Origin: Streptomyces caniferus | GTDB lineage: Bacteria > Actinomycetota > Actinomycetes > Streptomycetales > Streptomycetaceae | Direction of reading: 5' to 3' | DNA length: 64,000 nucleotides | Assembly: GCF_009811555.1 (NCBI RefSeq) | Contig: NZ_BLIN01000003.1 | Coordinates: 1,488,001-1,552,000, forward strand | In this document: in pieces, positions 34,513-45,652 of the stretch | How positions within the stretch are numbered: the stretch's first letter is position 1 | Layout of the letters: every line of letters begins with the position of its first letter | Notes under the pieces: generated by a model | Told to the model about the DNA's origin: nothing | Database searches by the model: none | What the model saw: only the letters and a program-made list of their open reading frames with translations | Program-made: the position numbers and the translations under genes

Positions 34513-35439
34513 TCAGTTGGCGGCTGCCAGCAGTCCGAGGATACGCCGCGCCGTTGCGGTGTCCCGCGCGGCGGTGAAGGGCAGCGCATTGTCGCCCTCG
34601 ATACGGAACGGCTCGCCGGCGACCGTGCCGCTCGCGCCGCCCGCCTCATGGACCAGCAGCAGCCCGGCCGCGTGGTCCCAGGCGTTTTCCCAGCTGAAGG
34701 CCGTGGCGTCGATCTCGCCGCGGGCGATGTGCAGATACTCCAGGCCCGCCGAGCCGCAGGGGCGCGGGGCGATACCGCCGGTCTCCAGGGCGGCGAGCAC
34801 CCGCTTCTGGTCGTCGGTCGTGAAGTCGTAGTGGGACGTGGCGACATCGAGGACCGCGCCGGACGACGGGCTGCCGGCCCGCAGCGGTACGCCGTTGAGC
34901 TGGGCGCCGGCGCCGCGGCGGGCGACGGCCATCAGGCCGAGCGCGGGGGCGTAGGTCCAGGAGGCCAGTACCTCACCGCGGTGGGCGAGCGCGACGAGCG
35001 TGGCGAAGCCGGGGTCGCCGTGGACGAACTGGCGGGTGCCGTCGACCGGGTCGACGATCCAGACGGGGGCGTCGCCGTGCAGCGCGTCGAGGACGCGGGG
35101 GTCGGCGTGCACCGCCTCCTCGCCGACCACCAGGGAGCCGGGCAGCAGGCCGGTGAGCGCGGCGGTGAGGTGCTCCTCGGCGCGTCGGTCGGCGACCGTG
35201 ACGAGGTCGTGCGGACCGTTCTTCTCGACGATGTCCTCGGCGGCGAGCTGCCGGAAGCGCGGCATGATCTCGTCGGCCGCGGCGCGGCGGACGGCGACCT
35301 CGACGGCGGCCAGGTCCAGCGTCGACACGTCGAACAGCGGAGCCTCGGGGGCGTCGGGGGCGGTCGCGGCGGCCGGTGCGGTGGCAATCGGGGTAATCGC
35401 GGTATCTCCGGAATCTTGGGTACGAAGTGCATCGATCAT
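34513..35439 (-). CDS. Inositol monophosphatase family protein
   Basis: 308 residues. Metal-binding motifs of the lithium-sensitive phosphatase superfamily: GEEAVHAD (Glu), [12 protein letters not shown] (WIVDPVDGT) and [15 protein letters not shown]. An N-terminal Thr/Ala/Pro-rich extension of about 35 residues precedes the fold. Could act on inositol-1-phosphate, histidinol phosphate or fructose-1,6-bisphosphate; this cannot be separated by eye. ATG 35439. It lies between GGT and the FAD oxidoreductase, all minus strand, with a strong terminator separating it from GGT. Confidence 0.88.
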   Translation of the reverse strand: MIDALRTQDSGDTAITPIATAPAAATAPDAPEAPLFDVSTLDLAAVEVAVRRAAADEIMPRFRQLAAEDIVEKNGPHDLVTVADRRAEEHLTAALTGLLPGSLVVGEEAVHADPRVLDALHGDAPVWIVDPVDGTRQFVHGDPGFATLVALAHRGEVLASWTYAPALGLMAVARRGAGAQLNGVPLRAGSPSSGAVLDVATSHYDFTTDDQKRVLAALETGGIAPRPCGSAGLEYLHIARGEIDATAFSWENAWDHAAGLLLVHEAGGASGTVAGEPFRIEGDNALPFTAARDTATARRILGLLAAAN

Positions 35440-35523
35440 GTGTCCATCGAACCATGAGCCACTGACACGGCAGCTGGACTCCAGGTGAACTCGGGATGCC
35501 GCCGAGCGCACGGGGCAGAGGCG

Positions 35524-35560
35524 GGGGCCGGGCCCCTGCCCCGGGGCGGGGCCCGGCCCC
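35524..35560 (-). terminator. Terminator of the gamma-glutamyltransferase gene
   Basis: Perfect 13-bp GC stem (35524-35536, 35548-35560) immediately after the stop codon at 35561-35563. Confidence 0.75.
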
Positions 35561-37438
35561 TCAGCGCCCCACCGCGTATCCCTGCATCCCCCGTGGATTC
35601 GCCGCGGCGGACAGCACGCCGGTCTCCGGGTCCCGCGCCACCGCGCAGAGCCGCCCCTCGGACCAGGCGTCACCCACCGTGACGTGATGCCCACGCCGGC
35701 GCAGCTCGCCGACGACCCCGTCGCCGATGCGCGACTCCACGGTCACGCTCCCCGGCCGCATCCCGCGCGGGAAGAAGGAGCCGGGGAACGCGTCGTTGTG
35801 CCAGTTCGGGGCGTCGACGGCGCCCTGCAGGTCGAGGCCGCCGCGGACCGCGCCGCGCAGCGCCACGGCCAGGAAGAAGTGCACCTGCCACTGGTCCTGC
35901 TGATCGCCGCCCGGCGTGCCGAAGGCCATCACGGGGACCCCGTCGCGCAGTGCGAGGGACGGGGTGAGGGTGGTGCGGGGGCGGCGTCCCGGGGTGAGGG
36001 AATTGGGCAGGCCCTCCTCCAGCCAGGCCATCTGCAGCCGGGTGCCGAGCGGGAAGCCGAGCGCCGGGACGACGGGGTTGGACTGCAGCCAGCCGCCGGA
36101 CGGGGTGGCGGAGACCAGGTTCCCCCAGCGGTCGACGACGTCGATGTGGCAGGTGTCGCCCCGGGTGGCGCCGTTCCGGTCGATCTCGGGCGCGACATCC
36201 GCCGGCACACTGCCGTCCGGGCCCGCCGAACCGTCCCCCGTACCGCGCGCCACGGTCGGCTCCCCGGCCCCGCTGCCGGCGGCGCCCCTCGCCCCGAAGC
36301 CGCCCTCCCCCGTCCCCGTCGCTGCCGCCCTCGCGTGCTTGCTCAGTCGCGGGGTACGGCCGTCCGGGCTGCCGGGCCGCAGCTCGTAGGAGGCACGCTC
36401 GCCGATCAGGGCGCGGCGCCCGGCGTTGTAGCCCGGGCCGAGCAGGGTGGCGAGCGGCACCTCGTCCGCATCGCCGTACCAGGCCTCGCGGTCGGCCATC
36501 GCCAGCTTGCAGCCCTCGATGAGCAGATGCACGTAGGCGGCGCTGCCGTACGCGGGCAACTCGTCGGGCAGCAGGGCGAGTTGCTGAAGGAAGGCCGGGC
36601 CCTGGGACCAGCCGCCCGCCTTGGCGACGGTCCAGCCGTTCCAGTCGTGGGTGACGGGTTCCTCGTACGTGGCGGAGAAGGCCATCAGGTCGTCGCCGGT
36701 GAGGGTGCCCGCGTGGCGTTCACCGGAGGTGTCCATGGCAGGGCGGGCCGCGAAGCCGGCGAGCGCCTCGCCGATGAAGCCTTCGCGCCAGATGCGGCGG
36801 GCGGCGTCGATCTGCGCCTCGCGGCCCGGCGAGGCGGCCTCCGCCTCCGCGAGCAGCCGGCGCCAGGTGGCGGCCAGCGGCCGGTTCCTGAGCAGCCCGC
36901 CGGGAGCGACGGACCTGCCTCCCGGGAGGTAGATCTCGGCGGAGGAGGTCCACTCCGTCTCGAAGAGGGCGCGGACCGTCTCGACGGTCTCACCGATGCG
37001 TTCGACGGCGGGGTGGCCGTGCTCGGCGTAGCCGATGGCGTACCGCAGCACCTCGGCGAGGGACCTGGTGCCGTGGTCGCGCAGCAGCAGCATCCAGGCG
37101 TCGAAGGCACCGGGGACCGCGGCGGCCAGCGGCCCGGTGCCGGGCACCAGGTCGAGGCCGAGCGCGGTGTAGTGCGCCACGCTCGCACCGGCCGGCGCCG
37201 GGCCCTGCCCGCACAGCACCCGCACGGGCCCGTCGGCGGGCGCCAGGATGATCGGCACCTCGCCCGCCGGACCGTTCAGATGCGGCTCCACCACATGCAG
37301 CACGAACCCGGCGGCCACGGCCGCGTCATAGGCGTTGCCGCCGTCCTCCAGGACGGCCATCGCGGACTGGGACGCCAGCCAGTGCGTGGTGGAGGCCATC
37401 CCGAAGGTGCCTTGGAGGGTCGGGCGGGTGGTGAACAC
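35561..37438 (-). CDS. ggt: Gamma-glutamyltransferase family Ntn-hydrolase
   Basis: 625 residues. Begins with the family's N-terminal GMASTTHWLASQSAMAVLEDGGNAYDAAVA (quoted in parts: GMASTTH, GGNAYDAAVA) and contains the autocleavage site: Thr of RGDTCHIDVVD, the new N-terminus of the small subunit. GTPGGDQQ near the C-terminus is the glycine-rich oxyanion region. No signal peptide, unlike secreted GGTs. A Gly/Ala-rich insertion of about 45 residues lies just before the cleavage Thr. The family breaks gamma-glutamyl bonds or acts as acylase; members in actinomycetes are diverse. GTG 37438 is set by GAGGAG upstream; the frame upstream is low-complexity. Confidence 0.88.
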   Translation of the reverse strand: MFTTRPTLQGTFGMASTTHWLASQSAMAVLEDGGNAYDAAVAAGFVLHVVEPHLNGPAGEVPIILAPADGPVRVLCGQGPAPAGASVAHYTALGLDLVPGTGPLAAAVPGAFDAWMLLLRDHGTRSLAEVLRYAIGYAEHGHPAVERIGETVETVRALFETEWTSSAEIYLPGGRSVAPGGLLRNRPLAATWRRLLAEAEAASPGREAQIDAARRIWREGFIGEALAGFAARPAMDTSGERHAGTLTGDDLMAFSATYEEPVTHDWNGWTVAKAGGWSQGPAFLQQLALLPDELPAYGSAAYVHLLIEGCKLAMADREAWYGDADEVPLATLLGPGYNAGRRALIGERASYELRPGSPDGRTPRLSKHARAAATGTGEGGFGARGAAGSGAGEPTVARGTGDGSAGPDGSVPADVAPEIDRNGATRGDTCHIDVVDRWGNLVSATPSGGWLQSNPVVPALGFPLGTRLQMAWLEEGLPNSLTPGRRPRTTLTPSLALRDGVPVMAFGTPGGDQQDQWQVHFFLAVALRGAVRGGLDLQGAVDAPNWHNDAFPGSFFPRGMRPGSVTVESRIGDGVVGELRRRGHHVTVGDAWSEGRLCAVARDPETGVLSAAANPRGMQGYAVGR

Positions 37439-37752
37439 GGGGGACTCCTCTGCCGGACGGGGTGCGGTGCGGGTGTCGCGGGTGAAACGGCTGTGGCGGG
37501 TGGAGCGCGTGAAGCGGGGGAACCGGGGGCGAGGGGCGGGAGATGCGGTGCGGGTGCCGTGGCGGACGGGTGGCCGGGCTCCGCGCGCGGAGGCGTACGG
37601 CCCGCGGGGACGGGCAGACCGTATGCCCCATACAACCATCGGGCAAGAAGCCCGCCCGGCTCGGCCGGACGCCTCGGGCGGCCCGCCGGGCACCGGCGCA
37701 CCTCCACCCAAATCCCCTCGCCCTCCCCCGGGCCACTCCGTACGCTCGCCCC
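37439..37752. promoter_or_regulatory. Divergent promoter region ggt/sirtuin
   Basis: 314 nt. On the plus strand TACGCT (37741-37746) lies 6 nt before the sirtuin ATG, a leaderless-type -10. The part nearest ggt is purine-rich with repeated GCGGGTG units and I see no clear promoter there. Confidence 0.45.
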
Positions 37753-38517
37753 ATGACCGGTACCGATCCGACCCCCGTGCAGCCTCCCCACCGCCCGCTC
37801 GTCGCGATCCTCACCGGAGCGGGCATCTCCACCGACTCCGGGATCCCCGACTACCGCGGGCCGAACGGGCTGTGGCGGCGGGACCCGGAGGCGGAGAAGC
37901 TCGTCACGTACGACACGTACATGGGCGATCCGGAGATCCGGCGGCGGTCGTGGCGGATGCGGCAGGACAGCCCGGCGTTCCGGGCCGAGCCGAATGCCGC
38001 GCACGAGGCGGTGGCCCGGATGGAGCGGTCCGGGACGCCGGTACGGGTGATCACACAGAACGTGGACGGGCTGCACCAGCGCGCCGGGATGCCCGAGCGC
38101 AAGGTGCTCGAACTGCACGGCACCGTACGCGCGGTGACCTGCACCCGGTGCCATGCGCGGTCGTCGATGCGGGAGGCGCTGGCGCGGGTGACCGCGGGCG
38201 AGACCGATCCGCCGTGTCTGGTGTGCGGCGGGATCCTGAAGTCGGCGACGGTGATGTTCGGGGAGCGGCTGGACCCGGAGGTGCTCGGTACGGCGCTGGG
38301 GGTGGCGAAGGCGGCGGAGGTCTTCCTCGCGGTGGGGACGACGCTCCAGGTACAGCCGGCGGCCTCGCTCGCCGGGGTGGCCGCGGAGCACGGCGCGCGC
38401 CTGATCATCGTCAACGCCGAGCCCACCCCGTACGACGAGCTCGCCGACGAGGTGATCCGCGAACCGATCGGCAGCGCGCTGCCCAGGCTGCTGGCGGGGC
38501 TGGCGGAGGGCGCGTGA
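37753..38517 (+). CDS. Sirtuin NAD-dependent protein deacylase
   Basis: 254 residues. Sir2 signatures: GAGISTDSGIPDYRGPNGLW, TQNVDGLHQRAG with catalytic His in LELHGT, two CxxC zinc pairs (CTRC and CLVC), and VGTTLQVQPAA. The R/Y pair that marks desuccinylases (class III) is not seen, so deacetylation is the likely activity. Consumes NAD and releases O-acetyl-ADP-ribose. ATG 37753 lies directly after a -10, without ribosome binding site. Convergent with the last NRPS gene, 24 nt apart, with only a weak 6-bp hairpin between. Confidence 0.93.
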   Translation: MTGTDPTPVQPPHRPLVAILTGAGISTDSGIPDYRGPNGLWRRDPEAEKLVTYDTYMGDPEIRRRSWRMRQDSPAFRAEPNAAHEAVARMERSGTPVRVITQNVDGLHQRAGMPERKVLELHGTVRAVTCTRCHARSSMREALARVTAGETDPPCLVCGGILKSATVMFGERLDPEVLGTALGVAKAAEVFLAVGTTLQVQPAASLAGVAAEHGARLIIVNAEPTPYDELADEVIREPIGSALPRLLAGLAEGA

Positions 38518-38541
38518 GGCGGGCGCGCCTCGGCGCGGCGG

Positions 38542-41441
<2,900 letters not shown>

Positions 41442-41445
<4 letters not shown>

Positions 41446-42266
41446 CGCGCGGTGAATCCGCCGTCGACGGTGACCGTGGTGCCCGTCACCTGACGGGACT
41501 CGTCACCGGCCAGCCACAGCGCGGCGCCCGCCACGTCCTCCGGCTCCACCAGGGCGTTCATGGGCTGCGCGGTGACGAAGGTCTGTTCGTGGTCGTCGGT
41601 GCCGACATCGAGACAGCGGGCGATCTCGGACAGCATCCGGCCCTCGACGTGCGGGGCGTCGCGCACCGAGCCGGGGCAGACCGCGTTCACCCGGACCCCG
41701 AGCGGCGCGAAGTCCAGGGCGGCGGCCTTGGTGAGGCCGACCAGGGCGTGCTTCGCCGCGACATACGCCGCGAAGTGCCGGTAGCCGACCAGGCCCGCGG
41801 TGGAGGCCACATTGATGATGCTGCCGGCGCGCTGCCCGAGCATGGCCGGGGCGACCGCGCGGATCATCCGCCAGGCGCCGGAGAGGTCGACATCCAGCAT
41901 CAGCTCCCATTCGTCATCGGTGATGTCGTGGACGGGCTTGCCCGACGGCGCGGCGATGCCCGCGTTGTTGACGAGGACGTCGATGCGGCCGAAGCGCCGC
42001 AGGGCGGCGTCGACCGCCGCGGTGACGGCCGCGCTGTCCCGCACATCGGCCCGCAGGCCCAGGGCGTCGGCGCCGGAGCGCCGGCACAGCTGGGCGGTGC
42101 GCTCCAACTGGCCGTCGTCGGCGAGGGGATAGGGCACGCCCGGGATGTCCCCGCCGGTGTCCAGCAGGACGAGGTCCGCGCCCTCCTCGGCGCAGCGCAC
42201 CGCGCACATCCGGCCCAGGCCCCGTCCCGCGCCGGTCACCACCACCGTCTTGCCCGCTAGTCGCAC
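41442..42266 (-). CDS. SDR oxidoreductase, mycofactocin-coupled (carveol dehydrogenase-like) subgroup
   Basis: 274 residues. Cofactor motif TGAGRGLGR, NNAG, and catalytic YVAAK with the Ser before it in NVAST. The segment IPGVPYPLADDGQLERTAQLC between strands 2 and 3 (shown in part: IPGVPYPLADDGQL) is the insertion that marks SDRs depending on the redox peptide mycofactocin, which hold NAD tightly. Predicted to oxidise or reduce an alcohol/ketone, perhaps the Thr side chain or a product hydroxyl. GTG 42266 overlaps the thioesterase stop by 10 nt; its own stop overlaps the NRPS start. No mycofactocin genes lie in this window. Confidence 0.85.
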
Positions 42267-43030
42267 GGCGCACCGGCCCCGGTGAACCGGCCCTCGGACG
42301 TGGCCTGCTGGTCGCTTGTGCCGAGGGCCGCCGCGATCAGCCCGAGGATCTGCGGGGCCGCGTCGGTGAGGTACATGTGGCCACCGGGGATCTCGGCATA
42401 GGTGAACGGGCCGGATGTGCTGGTGTGCCACTCCCGGGCGTCCCGCTCCGTCACCAGGACGTCGTCGGCACCGCGCAGACAGGTGACCGGGGCCTCGACC
42501 GGTTCGTCCGACGGCGGCCGGTAGGACTCGTGCATGGTCACGTCCGCGCGGAGGGTGGGCAGCATCAGCTCCCGGAACTCGGCGGAGTCGAAGGCGGGGT
42601 GCCGGTAGCCGGCCAGCTCCTCGATCCGGGCGAGGAACTCGTCGTCGTCCAGGGCGGCCGCCTGCGGTGCGCGTCCCCGTGCGGGCGCCGGGGAGCCGCT
42701 CACGAACACATGCGCCACCGGCAGTTCGGTGCGTTCCTCCAGGGCGCGGGCGAGCTCGTAGGCGAGGACGGCGCCGAGGCTGTGTCCGAAGACGGCGACC
42801 CGCGAGTGTCCGCGCGCCGCGTCGAGGGCCTCGGGCAGCAGGGCGTGCACCGCACGGGCCACGTCGCGGTGCGGCTCCTCGTCGGTGCGCTCCTCCCGGC
42901 CGGGCAGTTGCAGGGGCTCCAGGTGCAGTCCGGCCGGTACGGACCGCTGCCACTTGTGGAAGAAGGCGGCGCCGGCGCCGGCGTAGGGCAGACACAGGAC
43001 GGGCACGGGATCTGACGTCATGGCACTCAT
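42257..43030 (-). CDS. Type II thioesterase of the NRPS cluster
   Basis: 257 residues. Starts with the typical LCLPYAGAGAAFFHKW, then QLPGREER, nucleophile GHSLGAVLAYELA (Ser near 92), and terminal His in GGHMYL. Type II TEs remove wrong or stalled acyl groups from carrier proteins. Start: ATG 43030 is used, ATG 43021 (MTSDPV) is possible; neither has a good Shine-Dalgarno. It follows a 12-bp hairpin located 54-81 nt upstream of its start and overlaps the SDR gene. Confidence 0.9.
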   Translation of the reverse strand: MSAMTSDPVPVLCLPYAGAGAAFFHKWQRSVPAGLHLEPLQLPGREERTDEEPHRDVARAVHALLPEALDAARGHSRVAVFGHSLGAVLAYELARALEERTELPVAHVFVSGSPAPARGRAPQAAALDDDEFLARIEELAGYRHPAFDSAEFRELMLPTLRADVTMHESYRPPSDEPVEAPVTCLRGADDVLVTERDAREWHTSTSGPFTYAEIPGGHMYLTDAAPQILGLIAAALGTSDQQATSEGRFTGAGAPCD

Positions 43031-43083
43031 TTCGTTGCGTACCGGGGCCGGTTCGGCAGGGCACGGCACGGGTCGGAACGGGT

Positions 43084-43111
43084 GTGGTCCGCGGGGCGTC
43101 CCGCGGACCAC
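43084..43111 (-). terminator. Strong hairpin between the aaRS-like and thioesterase genes
   Basis: Perfect 12-bp stem (43084-43095, 43100-43111) with GCGT loop, 42 nt downstream of the stop at 43153. It probably ends or attenuates the upstream NRPS transcript before the TE-SDR-NRPS genes. Confidence 0.65.
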
Positions 43112-43152
43112 CGCGGCTGCCGAGGGGACGGGGGTGCGGCGGTGGACACCCC

Positions 43153-44211
43153 CTAGGGGCGGACGATCGCCGCGGGCCAGGAACCGGGCTCGTTGACCCG
43201 GGACACCAGCGGGATGTCCCGGATGTCGTCGTGGTTCAGCACCCACATGAGGAACCGCTCGACCCCCATGCCGAAACCGGAGGTCTGCATCGGGGCCTCG
43301 GCACGCATCCGGACGTACCAGTCGTAGTCCTCCTCGTGGACGTCGTGCAGCGCGATCGACTTGCGCAACAGGTCCGGGTCGGTGTGCCGTTCGCCGGAGC
43401 CGACCACCTCGCCCATGCCGAAGAGCAGGTCGGCGGCGCGCGCCGTGCGCGCCTCGTCATCACCGAACGCCTGGTAGAACGGCACCCCCAGGGTGTCCAG
43501 GTGGTGCATCCAGACGAACTCGCTGACCCGCTCCATCAGCAGGCGCTCGCCCTGGCGGCTCAGGCTGCGCCACTCGCCGTGGTCCTGCACCGCGCCGTCG
43601 ACGTCACCGACGATGCCGACGGCCTCCTCGAAGGTGACGCGGGTGAACGGCGCACTGTGGCCCGCCATGCGCTCCAGGTGCGAGATGTCGCCGCGGGCCG
43701 TGGCCAGCCGGTCGCCGTGCCGGTCGAGGATCGCGGAGGCGAGCGCCTTCACATAGCCGTCGACGTACCGCATGAGGTCGTCGAGGTCGCCGGGTATCTC
43801 GGCCTCGCTGTGGGTGAACTGCGTCAGATGCGTCGCGTCGGGCGTCTCGACCCGGAAGCTCGGCAGGAGGGTGTAGCAGCCGCCCGGGGCGAGCCGGCAG
43901 CCGTACTCCAGCAGGTACTGCATCGAGTCCTGCAGATAGGTGTCGACACCGTTGACGTTGACCTTGACCGCCTCGGTGTCGCTGCCGAAACCCGTGGGGC
44001 AGGTGACGGTCCTGGTGGTCAGCGGGAGCGGCAGGCTCTTCAGCCCCTGCGCGCGTGCGTACTCCATGGTGGTCCACTGCACGGTGTCCTGCAGATCGGC
44101 GACCAGGGTGTACCAGGGAGAGCGCAGGGCGGTGACGAAGGCACGGGGGTCGTTGCTGTCGAAGGTGGCCGGCGGGGTCAGGGTCGGCTGCGGGGTCACA
44201 AGCTGCGTCAT
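43153..44211 (-). CDS. Class II aminoacyl-tRNA synthetase-like protein (AsnRS catalytic core, no anticodon domain)
   Basis: 352 residues. Class II motif 2 reads SFRVETPDATHLTQFTHSEAE (118-139; fRxE loop, then the Asn/AspRS-type H-x-x-E), and motif 3 GFGMGVERFLMW has the ATP-binding Arg319. These are AsnRS/AspRS features, but the N-terminal OB anticodon-binding domain of about 100 residues is absent; the protein starts close to motif 1. Archaeal AsnRS-related asparagine synthetases have the same truncation. It is embedded in the NRPS cluster, 25 nt after the FAD oxidase gene, so a biosynthetic role is likely: activating Asp/Asn or a related acid as an adenylate for amidation or transfer. Which one is unknown. 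ATG 44211. Confidence 0.85.
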   Translation of the reverse strand: MTQLVTPQPTLTPPATFDSNDPRAFVTALRSPWYTLVADLQDTVQWTTMEYARAQGLKSLPLPLTTRTVTCPTGFGSDTEAVKVNVNGVDTYLQDSMQYLLEYGCRLAPGGCYTLLPSFRVETPDATHLTQFTHSEAEIPGDLDDLMRYVDGYVKALASAILDRHGDRLATARGDISHLERMAGHSAPFTRVTFEEAVGIVGDVDGAVQDHGEWRSLSRQGERLLMERVSEFVWMHHLDTLGVPFYQAFGDDEARTARAADLLFGMGEVVGSGERHTDPDLLRKSIALHDVHEEDYDWYVRMRAEAPMQTSGFGMGVERFLMWVLNHDDIRDIPLVSRVNEPGSWPAAIVRP

Positions 44212-44236
44212 GGGGGTCTCTCTCCAGACGTGCGGA

Positions 44237-45652
44237 CTAGGCGTGCGGGTGCGCTGCGGGAGGGATGTTCTGGTTGCCGGCCAGGACGTTGTCCGGGTCG
44301 TAGCGGCGCTTGAGGGCGGCGAGGCGTTCGTAGCGGGCGGCGCCGTAGACCTCGGCCACCCGGCCGGGCCGCTCGTCCTGCAGGTAGTTGACGTAGGCGC
44401 CGCCGTACTGCCACTCGGCGAGCCGCGCGGTGCCCTGCCGGCTCCAGGCCGCGTTCGCCTCGTCGTCCGCCCGGTCGGTCCACTGGGCCGACACCGTGCA
44501 GATGTAGGGCGCGTCCCGGCGGGGGAAGGCGGACTCGGCGTCCGGCACGTCCCCGATGGCGCCGCGCAGGTACTCGAAGTCGACGGAGGACAGCGCCGAC
44601 GGCATCTCCTGTGCGGTGTCGGCCAGTTGGGCGACCGCGCCCTCGGTCAGGTCGGTGAGGTAGCAGGACTTGGTGAAGTAGCGGTGGCCGTGCGGCTCGC
44701 CGTGGTCGCCGAGGGCCTGCAGTTGCGCGTACGACAGCACGCGGGAGTCGGTGGCGTCGGGCGCCGCCGCGGAGAACAGCGGCGCGGTGTGCCGGGGGCC
44801 GTCGGCCGGGTCGCCGAACCAGACGGCGGTCAGGAAGAGCGCGGGCCGGCCGCGCAGCCGCTCCGGGATCCAGGAGTGCGCTCCGGCCTGCTTGAGCGCG
44901 GCGGTGGCGTGCAGGTCGGGGCCCTGCGCCACGGCGAACTCCCGGTAGCGGGCGAGCGCCTCGGGCACGTCCGCCAGCGGGTGGACGCCCGTGTGGTAGT
45001 GCACGGGACCGACCGGGCGCAGGCGCAGCGTGAAGCGGGTGACGATGCCGAGGTTGCCGCCACCGCCGCGCAGGCCCCACAGCAGTTCGGCGTGCTGGTC
45101 CTCGGTGGCCTCCACGATCGTGCCGTCGGCCAGCACCACTTCGGCCGCGAGGAGATGATCGCAGGTCAGGCCCCATTTGCGGGCGAGCCATCCGTAGCCC
45201 CCGCCGAGGGTCAGTCCACCGAGGCCGGTGTGCGCGACCACCCCCGAGGGGCACACCAGGCCGTGGGCGAGGGTGGCGGCGTCGACGTCGCGCAGCAGGC
45301 AGCCGCCCTGCGCCCGGACGAGGTGCGCGCCGGGGTCGACCTCGACCGCGTTCAGCAGCGACAGGTCGATCATGACCGCATCGTCGGCGACGGCGGTGCC
45401 GGCGACGTTGTGGCCGCCGCCGCGCACGGTCACCGCGAGGCCGGCCGCGGTGGCGTACCGCAGGGCGGCGCTGACGTCCGCGGCGCTGGTGCAACGGGCG
45501 ATCAGCCGCGGCCGGCGGTCGTGCATGCCGTTCCACACCGCGCGCACCTCGTCGTACGCCGTGTCGTCGGGGCCCACCAGGGGGCCCTGGAAGTGGTGGC
45601 GCAGAAACTGCTCGGCGGAGTTTCGGGACGCCGGGTCCAACAGGTCAGTCAT
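44237..45652 (-). CDS. FAD-linked oxidase, berberine bridge enzyme-like
   Basis: 471 residues. N-terminal FAD_binding_4 (PP-loop) domain with RGGGHNVAG, where His81 is the usual covalent FAD attachment site, and [22 protein letters not shown] region (Cys134 might be a second attachment but its alignment is uncertain). C-terminal BBE segment: YVNYLQDE...[16 protein letters not shown]. Family members oxidise alcohols, amines or C-H bonds with O2. It could desaturate or cyclise a carrier-bound or free peptide. ATG 45652 overlaps the stop of the C-A-PCP-TE gene by 8 nt. Confidence 0.9.
   Translation of the reverse strand: MTDLLDPASRNSAEQFLRHHFQGPLVGPDDTAYDEVRAVWNGMHDRRPRLIARCTSAADVSAALRYATAAGLAVTVRGGGHNVAGTAVADDAVMIDLSLLNAVEVDPGAHLVRAQGGCLLRDVDAATLAHGLVCPSGVVAHTGLGGLTLGGGYGWLARKWGLTCDHLLAAEVVLADGTIVEATEDQHAELLWGLRGGGGNLGIVTRFTLRLRPVGPVHYHTGVHPLADVPEALARYREFAVAQGPDLHATAALKQAGAHSWIPERLRGRPALFLTAVWFGDPADGPRHTAPLFSAAAPDATDSRVLSYAQLQALGDHGEPHGHRYFTKSCYLTDLTEGAVAQLADTAQEMPSALSSVDFEYLRGAIGDVPDAESAFPRRDAPYICTVSAQWTDRADDEANAAWSRQGTARLAEWQYGGAYVNYLQDERPGRVAEVYGAARYERLAALKRRYDPDNVLAGNQNIPPAAHPHA

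Noticed and set aside
37450..37720. N-terminal extension of gamma-glutamyltransferase
   Set aside because: The in-frame upstream sequence is repetitive Thr/Arg/Pro-rich with no signal peptide, and GAGGAG marks GTG 37438 as the start.
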